DNA of 64,000 nucleotides from Neurospora intermedia (Eukaryota; Ascomycota; Sordariomycetes; Sordariales; Sordariaceae), in assembly GCA_037102815.1 (NCBI GenBank), contig BTPP01000006.1, positions 2,418,001-2,482,000 of the forward strand, written 5' to 3'. The notes beneath the pieces are model-generated. The model was not told the origin of the DNA, ran no database searches, and was given only the letters and a program-made list of their open reading frames with translations. Positions 24,721 through 37,339 of the stretch are shown one piece after another; the stretch's first letter is position 1, and each line of letters begins with the position of its first letter. The translations under genes and the position numbers were made by a program.

Positions 24721-27700
24721 CTTGTGATGGGTTCTGCTGGGCGGCTTGGGGTTGTACCTGGGATTGAGATCCGGATTGTTGAGTGGCTTGTTGAACAGCT
24801 TGTTGGGCTTGCTTTTGTAATTGTAATTCTTGCTGCTGGCGCTGGTAGTGCTCGTAGATCTCGGCGGTGTTGAGGCCTAGGGACCCGAAGCCGGAACCGA
24901 GGGAGAGAGCGAGGGATGCGGTGAGGCTGGCTTGGCTGGCGGAGGTACCGTTGGGGGTGATGTCGTCTTTGTTGGTGTTTTGAGAGTCAGTAGTGCCTGA
25001 AGAGACTGTTTCCCGAGCAGGTACTTCCGGTGCTGGTTCCAGGGCGGATGCAGTGTCCGTGTGCCCGGGACCAGCAATGCTGTTTTCATCAACTGGGCTT
25101 GCTGATGATACATGCTGTGGCTCTTGCTCAGCTTGCTGCTGTTGTTGCCTGGACTGGTGATTGTCATCTGGTCGGGTCTCAGGCTGAGGTTCAGTCTTGA
25201 ACTCGTGCTCCTCATCCGACCTGTACTCCGTCTTGAAGTGCTGCTGCTGCTCAGGCTCAGCGTGCTCTGCGTCATTAGTATGGCGTTCCTCGTTGCTATC
25301 AGTAGCAGCTCCTTCCATATCCATGTCAACGTCCCGATCCGCACTTGCTTCTCCGCGGGCCTGCCCAGCATTCCCGTCCGGATCAAGAGAAGTTGGAATA
25401 ACCTGTGAAGCAGGATTAACAGAAGACAGCGCCACGTTCTGTTGCTGATGATGCGCCGCAGCAGCCGCAGCAACTGCCGCAGCCGCAGCAGCCACAGCAG
25501 CAGCCGAAGAAACCATGTTTTCCGTATTCGCGTCATTCGCATTCTGTTCCACCCCAGCCGCCACGGTAGCCAAGTCCGCAAGCTGCTGTAGTGGCTGGCT
25601 TAGACTTTGGCTTTGGAGAACGGCCTGAAGATGACTCTGGATTTGCGACTGACTCGAAGTACCAGTATTGTTGTGGTTACCGTTGACGACGGCTGTTGAG
25701 CTCCGTTCCCTGTTTATCAAGCTGACGCTCATGATCTTGTCCCGCACCACGCTGGTCCACGGACTGGCTGCTACTCTAAAATCTAACAGGTCTTTCAGCA
25801 AGCGGCCTGCATCGTCTTTCGTCCGCTCCAGCTTTTCGAGTTCTAGTAGCGCTAGGGATACCAGACTGATAAAGTGATGATTGAGCGGGGTCAACAGCTC
25901 TGGGTTACCGGTAAGGATGCCGACGATGTTGGCGCAGTCTTGGAGGGCAAAGTCTGCCTTGGCTCCGCCTGAGCAGAGGTCCGCTAGCAGACGTATGTGC
26001 CAGTAGGCCAGTAGTAAGGTTGGATCAGAAGACGGGGAGGTGATGAGATCAGCGGGAAACTGCCAGCGGAAGCTTTCCATCAGCGCATTCAGGAGGGATG
26101 CAACCAATGGCTTCTTGGTCGTCAACGCTGCAAAGTCCGAAGGCGTTGGCGCGGACAGGGTAAGGAACAAGGGGATGAACTGTGTCAACAAGAACGATAT
26201 CTCTGCGACAACTGTCAGCGATCAAGGTTTTTGCCATATCAACCGACCAAACTTACTGGTGTAGTTGTAAACCACATCACCCATAATGTTCCTCAGCCCC
26301 GGCGTAACCACGACATCCGAGCTGATCATGCTCGGCGCCGCCGTACCCACCGCATTCCAGCGGTCCAAGGCAATCAGCGTCCACCACGCTCTCAGCGCGA
26401 TATTCTTCTCTGAATCAAGATCTAGGTCCATATTCGGATTGACGTCGGGCGGGGGCGCAAGGTGTAGCTTCATTATGTAACCCAAGCCAACCGCCTCGCC
26501 CAGCAGGGAAAGCTTCTTGGGACCACCCCGCTGGCCTTTAACAGCGCTGATGCCGCCATAGTCTGCTTCGATGATGAGCATGATGAGCGTCTGTAGGCAC
26601 ACAAGGTCGGCAACTGGTGACGAAACTGTGCGAGGCTGGGAATCCCACTCGTTGAGAAGGCCATGAGAGGTCAAGGAGTTGCAGTTCTCGCGGCCGGCTG
26701 ACTCGGGGAGCATGGGGTTGAGCATGGCGAAGAGAGCGTGGTAGAAGGCGTCTTGGAGGACTGGAGGGCATTGTGAGAGCATGGAATGGACGCGGTCTTT
26801 CCTGCTGGCTAGGATGGGGAAAATCCGGTGGACGGAGTTTAGGTAGCTGGGACACAGTTAGCGGTCTCTCATTCCCATTTGCCCAACCACTACTCACCAC
26901 TCAAAAGCAACATCAGAGATCTCCCTCGCCTGTTCCAGCGGCTCTTGAGACAAGCCATTGCTAGCTAACCCATCCTGCGACGCCACATCAGCGGCAGCCT
27001 CAGAGACCTGCGCTTGCACTCCATTCACATCGGGACTCTGCGACATGGCCGGCGGCTTCGGCACAAGATCATTCACCGAATGGATCTGCGGATAATTCGG
27101 ATGATAGGGACGAATCGGCCGATGCTCCGGCGCCCGATTAGCCTCCGAGCCCCAGCCCGCCAGCCGCTCGTGGGCTGCTGGAGGAGTAAATGTCTCGCTC
27201 GAGATGCTCGAGTACGGCCTCTTCCTCCCGTCATCGCCAGGGATAGGGGACCCAAATGCCTCGGCAGGCGTCGTCCTCCTTCTTTCCAGGGGATCAGGCA
27301 CGGCAGCACCGGTCAGTTTACCCTCGATTGTGTTGATGCGGTCGGCCAGCTCCTTGATGTATCCCTTACTGGGACCACGCTTCTGGGGAACGCGGCTGAA
27401 GAGACATGGGGCAGATGACCGGCGACAATTTGAGCAGGGCTGGTCGGACACTTCGGATTGGGCGTCGCATTTGATCTTCTTGCGGCGACACTCATCGCAA
27501 GCCCTGGACACCTTGCTACGCTTCCGGGGAGGAGTGCTATCCTGGACAGCAGCGCCATACTGAGGGTGAGTGCCTGCGAGATGGTCAATGGGCATGTGAG
27601 TAGACAGATGGGCCGTCGTAGGTCCAGGTGTCTGCTGCATCTGTGATAGCTGCTGGACATAGTGAGGATGAGGCTGTACTGGGACCTGGAGTTGCTGTTG

Positions 27701-28378
27701 CTGTTGCTGAGGCTGCTGTTGTGACGATTGAGATGCCTGCTGCTGTTGAGGTGATTGCTGCTGCTGCTGCTCTTGCTGCTCCTGCTGTTGACTATTTTGG
27801 TCCTGCTGCTGTTGTTCCTGTTGCTGTTGTTGTTGCTGCTGCTGTTCAGCATGGGACTGCATCACGCTCTGAAGCTCATGATTGTGGTTCTGCAACTGGA
27901 CCTGGAGTTGTTCCTGGAGGTCTGGGTCGCCAGCGTCATTCTGCATGTCCACATCCTCGGTCTGGACAGGCACACCAACCTGAACCGGAACCTGTAACTG
28001 CTCTTCCTGAGCCTGGTTATGGGAAGCAGCGGCGGCAGCTATGACAGGGGCAAGATCTTGGGTCAACTGGGCAGCAAGCTGCAAATCTTCGTTACTTATC
28101 GAAGGTGCCGGTCGCGAGTGCTGATTTGGCGAGACAGGGTCTTGTAGCTCTTGGAGTTCATGAAGGTTGTGGTTTTCATGATGGTCGGTGACAGTGGGAA
28201 GGCCGTCTGGTTGATCTGCTCCGTCAGACTGGACGGCCTGGTGCTCCAACTCGCCGTCCCTCTGGGCCGAGATGTGGTAGAACTGAGCATCGGTGGTCTC
28301 GACGGTGGGGGAAGGGTAGGGGTGGGAGATGCCGGTCATGACTTCGTCGGCTCCCGGGTCAGGCTTCTTTTCATCCAT
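24206..28378 (-). CDS. Zn2Cys6 transcription factor of the RGT1/BglR/COL-26 type
   Basis: Model (minus): 28378-26898, 26846-26257, 26202-24206, giving 1355 aa; splice phases 2 and 1 close exactly. The zinc cluster has C294, C297, C304, C315, C318 and C325 (CX2CX6CX10CX2CX6C), within SRACDECRRKKIKCD. It is followed by the linker VPQKRGPSKGYIKELADRI, characteristic of the yeast Rgt1 / Aspergillus RgtA / Trichoderma BglR group. The Neurospora member I recall in that group is COL-26, a glucose-sensing regulator of sugar transport and amylolytic genes; I have not verified that this is the same locus. The middle part (YLNSVHRIFPIL onward) resembles a fungal-specific regulatory domain. Long Gln-rich tracts occupy about residues 178-250 and the C-terminal third, encoded by CAG-rich DNA. 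The C-terminus is Gly/Asn/Ser-rich. Expected to be nuclear. Confidence 0.88.
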
Positions 28379-30098
28379 GGCGACTCCGTCGTGTCTATCA
28401 TGTATGGTCTTGTAGACCTATACTATATCTGAAGTGTCGTGGTTGCCGCTGGTCGCAATGAAGGACAACAGCAATGACTGACACAGCTTGACTGTGGCTA
28501 ATAGTCACTTTGATTTACCATCAGTATTAGCATTGGAACGGGAACCATGTATGATTGCAAGAGGAATGATGAAATAGTAGTGCGCAAGTCCACGACGAGT
28601 GAATGAAAAGATCAATTGAGGGTTTTCTATCGACATGGACACGGGCAAATAGACGTGGTGGTGGTGGTGGTGGTGGTGGTGGTGGTGGTGGTGGCCGGCA
28701 GTGGCATGAGATTGCAGTGATACAGTGGTTGACATCCATCTGGGGCAACCACCTTGCACGGGCAGCGATTGTGCAATGAAAAAAATGAAATCGCAACAGA
28801 AAGAGTAGTCAACAAACAAAGTGCAATGACATCAGATGACAATGTTGCAAACTTTGAATGTTTTGATACAAGAAACGACTGAAAGATTGACGCGGTATTT
28901 CGGAAAGAATGCAAATTTCAAAATGTGAAGCGATCCAAAGTGCAAAACAAGCGCAGCCAATGCGGTGATGTTCCAAGGTGAGGTGTGTGTGAAGGAGTAA
29001 AGTGGAGGGAAGCATCGATTGAATGTGTAAAAGATAAGATGGATGGAGTGAGTGGCAAGGGAATTGTGAAAAATGAAAATGAAGGCATATGCGGTCGGGT
29101 CTCTCTCTTCTCGTCTCGTGGACGTACCTGGAGGATGTTTCCTCAATTGAAACTATCCCAAGTCTCGGATGGGAATAACTTGAGTTCTCGCAGCGGAAGA
29201 ACTGACTGCTCCGAAGGAGGGAACAACGGGCTGCGGCTGGAGTTTTGACCGTTGGCCGTGAGGAGAGAGGACGGGACTGGATTGGACTGCAGTGGACAAA
29301 AGACCGGACACACTTGGCTCGCCTCCTGCCACCAAATCCCATTGGCCGAGACAAGCACAACATGGAGAAAAATTTTGAAACTTTTTTCCCCCCCTTATCA
29401 GCTTATCAGCGAGGCGCTCCATTGTGGTTTCACTGCGTCGGTGCCGTTACAAGCACGCCCTCTACACCTACAATACCTGGTAATGCACCCCTCTCCGCCC
29501 GCCGCCTCTTTCGTGCCTCCTCGGTGAAGGGAGGGAACGGTGACACGGTGAGACAGAAGCACTTCACCATCACATCACGTCACGTCACGTCCCTCGGTAC
29601 AACATCTTCCTCTAGTCAGTCACCAATTGCCCATACATATAATCATTGCTATGTATTATACAGATCCGCAGTAAAATACAAAATTTGTGACAAGAGAACT
29701 CGACCCAAGCTCGCTTGATTAAAAAGCCAATGCCATGACACGGTGCCCCCACGAAACACCCCTTCCGACATATGGCTCTGCAATAAACAGAATTAGGAGT
29801 CATTGATAAATGAACCAGATAATAAAGAGCCCATAAGTGTGTCGGCCAGCCTCCTTCTTACCAAAACGAAGAAACCAAAAAAAAAGGAGAAAACCCCGGA
29901 GGCGGCCCCGACCTTTTTTTTCTTTCCATATTCCATCAGCATGAAATGATCATCAAACACATTACATGCCGTCGCGATATCGTTGTGTGTGTATATAACC
30001 CAACCCATATGTTTTTGTTTTCCCGATCCCACTCACACGCCTCAACAAAAGCACTCAAGGAGCGTCTACAATCAAGACGCGAAGCGGATCATGGATAG
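28379..30098 (-). promoter_or_regulatory. Upstream region of the Zn2Cys6 gene and 3' flank of the coiled-coil gene
   Basis: This is the 1.7-kb tandem interval between two minus-strand genes. A (GTG)n microsatellite of about 13 units lies at 28655-28694. Open frames here are not convincing. A long promoter or 5' leader is common for fungal nutrient regulators. No specific operator was identified. Confidence 0.4.
28655..28694. repeat. (GTG)n microsatellite
   Basis: About 13 uninterrupted GTG/GGT units upstream of the Zn2Cys6 regulator. The poly-His/poly-Pro frames across it are by-products. Confidence 0.9.
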
Positions 30099-33000
30099 TC
30101 AAGCCTTGATATCCGTAATCGACTGGAGCATCTGTGAGTTCTGGTTGCCCAGGTCCTCCGTGAACTCCGCCAGCTGGCTGACCATCTTCTGGGCCTTATT
30201 GATCTGTGTCCATCGCCAATCATGTTAGAACATGTTTCGAAAGTGCTCTAGAAAGATGAATTTCTGGCTGCTCTGGGTCTGGGGTAAGGGTATTAGGTTG
30301 TTAGAAGGAAGGGCAAAAGGGCAACAACAAAAGGAGTCAAAGCAAAAAAACAATTAAACAGGGGCTGGTCGCACCGAAGCTAATGCTGAGGATGAGTTGT
30401 CAGGCTCAAGCTCACCTTCCGCCGCGGCCCTGTGGCCATTGATCCCGTAGTTGTCCGATCCGCCGGAAAAGTGGCCCTGCAGCAACATGATTAGATTCTA
30501 CCTCCCTATCCGTAACATGCCCGAATCCGAGAGGAACTTACCTTGGCCTCTGCGAGCTCAGCCTCCTTCACCTTGAGCTGCGCCTTGAGCTCGACAATCA
30601 TCTTGTCCTCCTCGGCCAACTTGCGGGCGTATGCCGCCTTCTGGTTCTGCTCCTCCTCCACCAGCTGCGTGAGGCTGTCGTGCATGTCCTTGTAGTCAGC
30701 CTCGAAAGTCTTCTGCTTAGCCTCAGCCTCGAGCTTGAAGGCCTGGAACTCCTTGTGAAGAATGGCGACCTCCTCCTTGGCACTGGCCAGCTCAGCAGCG
30801 TGCTTCTTCGCCGTTTCACTGGTAATGGTGAGCTCGCTCTCAAAGGACGTCCGCTGGGCAGCGAGATCTTGCTCGAAGGCGGCCTTGAGGGCATGCTTTT
30901 GCTCCTGGAGCTCCTGGTCATGGGCAGCCTTGATCGCCGCAAGCTCCTGCCTGAGGTGGTCGAGCTCCCTAGTATCTGGCCTGGCGTTCTTGACGGCATC
31001 CAACTCCGCCTGAGCAGTGAACTTGTCCATCTTCTCCATCGCCAACTGCTGGCTGACATTGTCCAACTCCTCTTGGGCCTTGTCGTGCTCAATCTTGAGA
31101 GAGGCAAGAGCCATCTCAAGGTCATGCTTGGCGGCTTCGAGCTTGGCCAAACCCTCGGTCTGCTCCCTCAGAGCAGCCTCATGGCTGGCCTTGAGGCTCT
31201 CGATGGCCTTCTCATGTTCGGCATTCAGGGCCTCAAGCTGAGCCTTGACGTTCGCCGCGTTCTCCTTCCTCAAAGCCTCCTGGGCTTCTTGGTGTGTCGA
31301 AATCATCTTCTCGAACTCGGCGGCGTTGCTGTCCTCCAACTCCCTTCTCGCCTGTTCAGCCGTCTGGTGAGCAGCGGCAAGCTTGGCCTCGGCCTCAGCA
31401 AGCTTCGCTTGGACAGCCTCGAGGTCGCTCTTGAGGCTAGAAGAGCCCTCGACTTCGCTCGTCAGCCTCTGCAACTCCTCCGCATGCCTGGCCTTGACAT
31501 CCTCAAGATCCTGCTTGAGGCTGTGTGCGTTTTCGAGCTCGGTCATTAGCTTCTGCACCTCTTGGGCGTGAATAGCCTTCAGCTCCTCGAGGTCCTCCTT
31601 GAGATGGCTACCGTTCTCAAGTTCCGCCGTAAGCTTCTGGACCTCTTCGACATGCTTAGCCTCGAGCTCCTCAAGCTGCTTCTTGAGATTGTCGCCACCC
31701 TCAAGTTCAGCCTTGAGCTGCTCAAGCTCTTCGGAATGCTTCTTCTTCAAGTCGTCGAGCTCGAGCTTGATCTTGTTGGCATCCTCAAGATCAGCCATCA
31801 ACTTCTGGATCTCCTCGGAGTGCTTGGCCTCGAGCTCCTTCTTGATCTCTTCCAGCTGGGAAGCATTGCTGCCATCGACGGACTTTTGAGCAGCGGCAAG
31901 CTCTTCGGCATGGCTAGCCTGCAGTGCCTCGAGTTCCTTGGCCAGAGCAGCCGCGCTCTCACCCTTGAGGATATCGATCTGGCTGGCATGGCTGACCTTG
32001 AGGGCCTCAAGCTGCTCGAGGCTGGCTTCCTCAGCTTGCTGCCTGGCGGCGGCCTTGGCACTCTCCAGTTCCTCGGCAAGGCTAGCCCTCAGGGCGTCCA
32101 AGGCTTGTTGATGCTCGGCCTCCTTAGTTTCCAAGGCCTTGACAGCAGCTTCGTACTCAGCCTTGGCGGACTCAAGAGCCTTGGCGTGCTCCTCAGTAGC
32201 ATCCTCGTGAGACTTGGTGAGCTCAGCATACTTGACTTCGAGTTCTTGGAACTTGCGCTTGAAGAAGGCATCGCCCTTGAGGCTTTCGATCTCGTCCTCG
32301 TAGTCCTTGCTAACCTGCTGCAGCTGCTGCTGGTGGTGGTCATCGGCGGCCTTGTGTTCCTCCTGCAACTTGGCAATGGTGGCTTCCTTGGTCTTGGCTT
32401 CCTCGGTGAGCTCTTCGATACGCTTTTGGAGCTCGTCGGCAGCGGCGAGCTCCTCCTTGAGCTGAGCGATGGTAGCCTCCTTGTCCTTGAGATCGTTGCC
32501 AAGCTCATCGATGCGCTTCTGGAGCTCGTCCGAACCGGTGGTGTTGTCCTTCAACTGGGCAATGGTGGCCTCCTTGTCCTTGGCCTCGGCCTCGAGTTCC
32601 TGAATACGCTTCTGAAGGTCCTCGGCAGCCGAAGACTCCTCTTTCAGCTTGGAAAGGGTGGCCTCGTACGTGGTGTTCTCTTCGGTAAGCTGCTCGATAC
32701 GCTTCTGGAGTTCCTCTGCAGAAGCAGTCTCCTCCTTGAGCTTGGCAATGATGGCCTCTTGAGACTTGGTCTCCTCGGTAAGCTCGTCAATACGCTTCTG
32801 GAGCTCGGCGTGAGTGGCAGCAGCCTTGGTTGCTTCCTCCTTGGCAGCCGACAGTTCAGCCTCCATGTCAGCGACCTTGGCCTCCACAGAAGCAAAGGAA
32901 GCCAGCTTGGATTCGAGCTCGGCCTTGGCGGACTCAGCGTTCTGCTCGGCAGCCTCGAGTTTAGCCTTGAGCTCAGAAATCTGGGACTCCAAAGCATCAA

Positions 33001-34600
33001 GCTTGGTGGCGTCGGCATCATTGGCAGCCTGCGCGGAGGACAAGTCGTCAATCTTCTTCTGAAGCTCAGCAAGGGCGCCCTCATGGCTAGCCTTCAGTTC
33101 CTGGATGGCCTTCTCGTGAGCCTCGGCCGCTCCAGCATCGCCGTCCTGTTGCTGCTCAGCAAACTTGGTCTTGAGCTCGATCAAGGCTTGCTCATGCTGC
33201 TCAGTAAGAGTGGCCTTGAGGGCCTCAATCTCAGCATTGTGTTCCTCCTTGGCCTTGCCAAGATTGGCCTCAGCTTCAGCCAGCTTGGCCTGGTATTCAG
33301 CTTCCAAAGTTGCCAAGGACTCCTTCAGGTTGGTGACCTCCGAATCCGCAACATCCTTGGATCCCGCAGCGTCCGAGAGCTGGCTCTTATGAGCGACAAG
33401 CTCAGTCTCAGCAGACGAGAGCTTCTCCTGCAACTCGGCAATCTGCTTGTTGAGGGTCTCAATCTCGGCAGTATGCTCGGCCTTCAAGTCGGTGAGGGCA
33501 TCGATATGCTCTTGGCTAGAGCCGTCCTGGGCGGCCTCTTGTTGATCGGGGTTGGCGGTGGAGTCGGCGGCCTTTGTGCTGAGCTCTTCAATCTTCTCCT
33601 GGGATGAGGTGATCTGAGATTTGAGCTCTGCGATTTCGGCCTCGCTGGCTTCCAGCTTGCTCTTGAGCGCCTCGATCTCCTTGGCAGATTCGGCGGCAGC
33701 AGCGGCAGCACCGGCGCTCGAAGCCAACGAAGGGCGGGAAGTGTGTCTCGCAGTCGTCGGCGTGGGACCGGTCGAGCTAGCTAGAGAAAGACGCTTTCTT
33801 GCGGCATCGGAGGTTGGTGTCGTAACTGATGCGCGGGAAGCGCTTCGAGCGGCGCTGGCAGCAGAGCTGGTGGTGGTTGGGGTCCTAGATACACCAGTGG
33901 TGCTTGTCCTGGGGGACACGGTGCTGCTGGAGGCGGGCTTGCGAGCAGCGGCGGTGGTGCTCGAGGTGGTGCTGGAAACTCTGGCGGATGGCTTAGTAGG
34001 CGAAGCACCGGTGCTGCTGGGCACAGCCGATGTACGACGGGAAGCGGTCGTGGACTTGCTGTCAATCTCGGAAGAGGATGGTCGGGTGCGGTGAGAAGCC
34101 GTCGTGGTGGAGGCAGCGGTCGTGGGGCGCTTGGGAGCGCTAGAGATGCTGGCCGGACGAGCGGTCTTGCTGGTCGCAGTACCAGTGGTGGTGCTGGTAC
34201 GAGTGGCAGAAGAGGCGGTGGGCTTCGTAGCAGTGGAGGTAGTGCCAGTTGCTGTGCGACGGGCGGTCGCTGTTGTGCCTGTTGTGCCTGTCGTGGTACG
34301 CTTCCCAGCCGTGGTAGGGGACTTGGGGCTTGCGGTCTTGGGGGATGCTGCCGTCGGCTTCGCGCCCGCATCGGCCTCGGCCTCGGCCTCAGCATCGGCA
34401 TCGGCATTGGCATTGGCATTGGCATCCTCATCCGCATCCGCATCCGCATCCGCGGTGCCGTTGGTGGATGGCTCTTCGCCCGGCGGCGGTGACGGCGCAC
34501 TCACTGACTGCTCGGCCTCCAGCTGGGCGGGCTCTGACTGAGTGGGAGTGGGAGCATCGACCTGCTCAGCCACCTCAATGGTGTTGTCGGCTTCCGACAT
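30099..34600 (-). CDS. Large coiled-coil protein with Ser/Thr/Ala-rich basic N-terminus
   Basis: Exon 1 is 34600-30542 (1353 codons, phase 0). Joined directly to 30203-30099, the product is 1387 aa ending in a further helical segment (INKAQKMVSQLAEFTEDL...). A 61-nt cassette with good splice sites (30476-30416) lies between and would change the C-terminus. Residues 1-50 are acidic, about 50-300 are low-complexity Ser/Thr/Ala/Arg-rich, and about 305 to the end is almost continuous coiled coil. Two internal tandem arrays are visible: five 31-residue repeats (599-753, core LQKRI.EL) and four 28-residue repeats (944-1055). This suggests a structural, tethering or cytoskeleton/organelle-linked scaffold. 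I do not recognise an orthologue with known function. A basic Ser/Thr-rich head before a long rod is also seen in microtubule- or septal-associated proteins, but that is only analogy. Confidence 0.88.
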
Positions 34601-37339
34601 GTTGGGCGAACTGTTGATGGTAGGAGTCGGGTGTAAGTCGAGTGCGTGAGATCAACGGAATACCCTGACTGGCTGTGTGGTGTTCCAACAGGTCAGCAAC
34701 TTGTTGCTATCCAGCATGAGTTCTTTTATGGCCTCGCAGTGTGTATTTAAGCACAACGAGAGCTCTTCAGTTTGCGGTCAACAAGCTCAAGCGCGGCCCC
34801 TCTTTCCGGCGGCCAAGTACACGACTACAACCGGTGAAACAAGTCCCAACTTCACGGACGCGGGAGGCGAAAGCGCAAAGCCAATGCCAGAAAGCCTCTG
34901 GCAGCTGGCAGCAAAAACATGGTTAGAGGCGCTTACCTTTTTTTTCTTGTCTGTTCTTCTCGTCCTCCTTGGAATTCAAAGACGGGATGATAACCTCGCT
35001 TTGACCGACTCGAGGGGAAAACAGAAGAAATCGGATGGAAGGGTCCTGAAGCTACAGCCCAGGGGAAGAAATAATTACAAAAAGAAGTACAAAGGGGGGG
35101 AAAAGAAGGAAAACCTTTGCTTCTCGAAGGAAAGTTGTGTCTTGTTGTTTACAAGAACGAAGAGGAAAGAAAGGGGCTGGAAAACCGAAAGGGGACAAAA
35201 AGTCGGGAAGCAATGCGTGATAGACCAGCGAATTGGGGGATCTGGAGCTCCCCTGCTGGGGGACCGGACCCTCATTGGGGGGTTCGACGCGCTATGGCCC
35301 AAGTTGGCAAAGCGCGGGCCGTGGTGGATGATTCGGGAGAAGCAGGACACCTCTTCTTTGGGCAGGGGAACCCCATCGTCTTCAGTGTCTCACATTAAAA
35401 AGACAAGTTTCAACTGTTTCCCTTGGACATGTTCACTTGACACTCCAGTCATCCATCTTCACATCCTTCCATGACTCCGTCCAGTCTCAATCTTCATGCA
35501 GTCAGTCAGTCAGTCAGTCAGTCGCCTTGTGCACCACACCGCATGAACACCCTCTCTGCCGGCATGATTGTACACTACTGGCTGCTTCACACCACCAAAC
35601 TAAGTCAACGGCCAATGCAGCATCCAGGGCATCTTATCACGGTCACCATCACCGCCTTGCATTAAATCGCTCTTGACCTCCAATCGGCTCTAAAATACGA
35701 TACAGAATGATAGGTCGCTTAGAACCATCCTACCCTCCATCTTGGGGCCAGCCGTCCATTATCACAGGCTTTAGAAAAGGAGGTCCAGTCGGTCTTTATC
35801 AGCTCTGTCTTGCATGGTGAAGCCTTGTGTTCTCCTTGAATGTTCTGGATTCCCATGTTTTGAGTGTGCGCTATAATGCGACAGCCGCCAACGGCCCACC
35901 GACCGTTTTCAACCGGAAAGACATCTTGGCCACAAGCATCCCGACTCTGATTGATCATCCTCAAGGATGACTATATCCCCTATCCTTGGACCTTACCAAT
36001 GCGCTGCGGACATCGCACCTGGTCCCCGTCCGTCTTGCCATATACAGCTGTCGGACGTAAAGGCGAGGACAGGCAGCCATGGTCAACTGTTCACTCAAAT
36101 TCTCAGGGTCATCATATCGCCCACGGGACCGTGCTGTCTAGACCATATACTTGTACATATGTAGTTGCAGCCGAGTCAGTCGAACCATCTACTGTAGACC
36201 TGCTGACCCAGAAAAGTACACCATCGCTCTTGATCTCGACCCGCGATAGCCCAGTTCAACTTGTGACCCATCCATCTTGCATCACACGGCAACAGACATG
36301 ATCCAAGTTTCCTCCTCCACGGGCTTGGACTCCGACCTTTAGCTCCCCGCATTGGAGTCGTCCGACGGCGGGGAAATCGAAGCCCTCGTGAACACAAAAC
36401 AATTCCTGCTAGGTTTGCTCCATGTTATTATCTGTACACTTCACAGCGTTTCCCCAACGTTTTACGTATTCCCATCCATCAAATAACTCACGTCACAACA
36501 ACAGCTGTCGTCCAGCTGGCGGTGAGCCTCTACGCAGGAACAACTCACTGTTGGATGGCCTCACTCCACCCAAGTCCACCGGCCCGGTCCTCAGTGGTTC
36601 CTTTCTGTCCCCGTTTCCATAAAACGCCGCTCCGCAGCGTGCACCAATCGGAACCAACTATTGGATGTAACCTTGGCCTCATATCACTTCATAAAGGGGC
36701 TCGACTTTTTGATTGTTTTTGTAAAACATGCAGATGATGAGGGCTTTAAGCCTGCCGTAATAAGAGTTGATATCTCGGATGTGATGAAGTATAGAGAAAC
36801 TGTACGAACACCGGTTGTCAGCTAGCTAATTGGCAGTCTCCTTTTGAACGGACCAAATCACAGCATGGCGACCCTCTCCATATTCTAGACTTCCTCTGCA
36901 AGTTGACCAAGACGCGAAGATACATATCCCCAAAAACGTTCTAGTACAACAAACCGAAGCGAAACCAGCCTTAGGATCAGGAACAGATCTGTCCCGAGCC
37001 TACTGACAGATTGCGTTACACAGTTGTAGATCACTTGGGAGCTTGCCGAGCCTGCCCCTGGGGTAGATCAGACATCCAAGACGATGAACGGGACTGAACC
37101 CCTTTCTTACAAGTATTGCGTAGAGGTACACTACATACGTCGTAAGGTGAAAGGGTTAGGGTTCAATGTGTCTGGACCAGCCACGATGATAGCTTCCCGA
37201 CATGCTCAATCCTGGACATCGATGACCGCTTTGCATACTCTATCAACTCAACTTCCATGGTATTTCTTCCATCTCACCATCGTTTGTTTTACTCAAATTT
37301 CGTTTCTCACTGCAAGCTCAATTCCCCCAACAGACACAT
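34601..37339. other. Upstream region of the coiled-coil gene and 3' flank of the SET gene
   Basis: No supported gene. A 265-codon plus-strand frame (34677-35474) starts at GTG, has no domain or codon-bias signal, and overlaps the expected leader of the minus-strand gene, so I do not call it. A short CAGT repeat lies near 35500-35524. Confidence 0.45.

Noticed and set aside
28505-28914. Poly-His/Pro/Thr frames upstream of the Zn2Cys6 gene
   Set aside because: They are translations of the (GTG)n microsatellite, and all three frames are equally open.
31562-33607. 681-codon Leu-rich open frame on the plus strand
   Set aside because: It is exactly antisense to the Glu/Lys/Leu-rich coiled-coil gene. 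GAG/CTC codon bias keeps the opposite strand free of stops. It has no domain or splice logic of its own.
34677-35474. 265-codon plus-strand frame upstream of the coiled-coil gene
   Set aside because: Begins at GTG, lacks any domain, and lies where the promoter and leader of the opposite gene must be.
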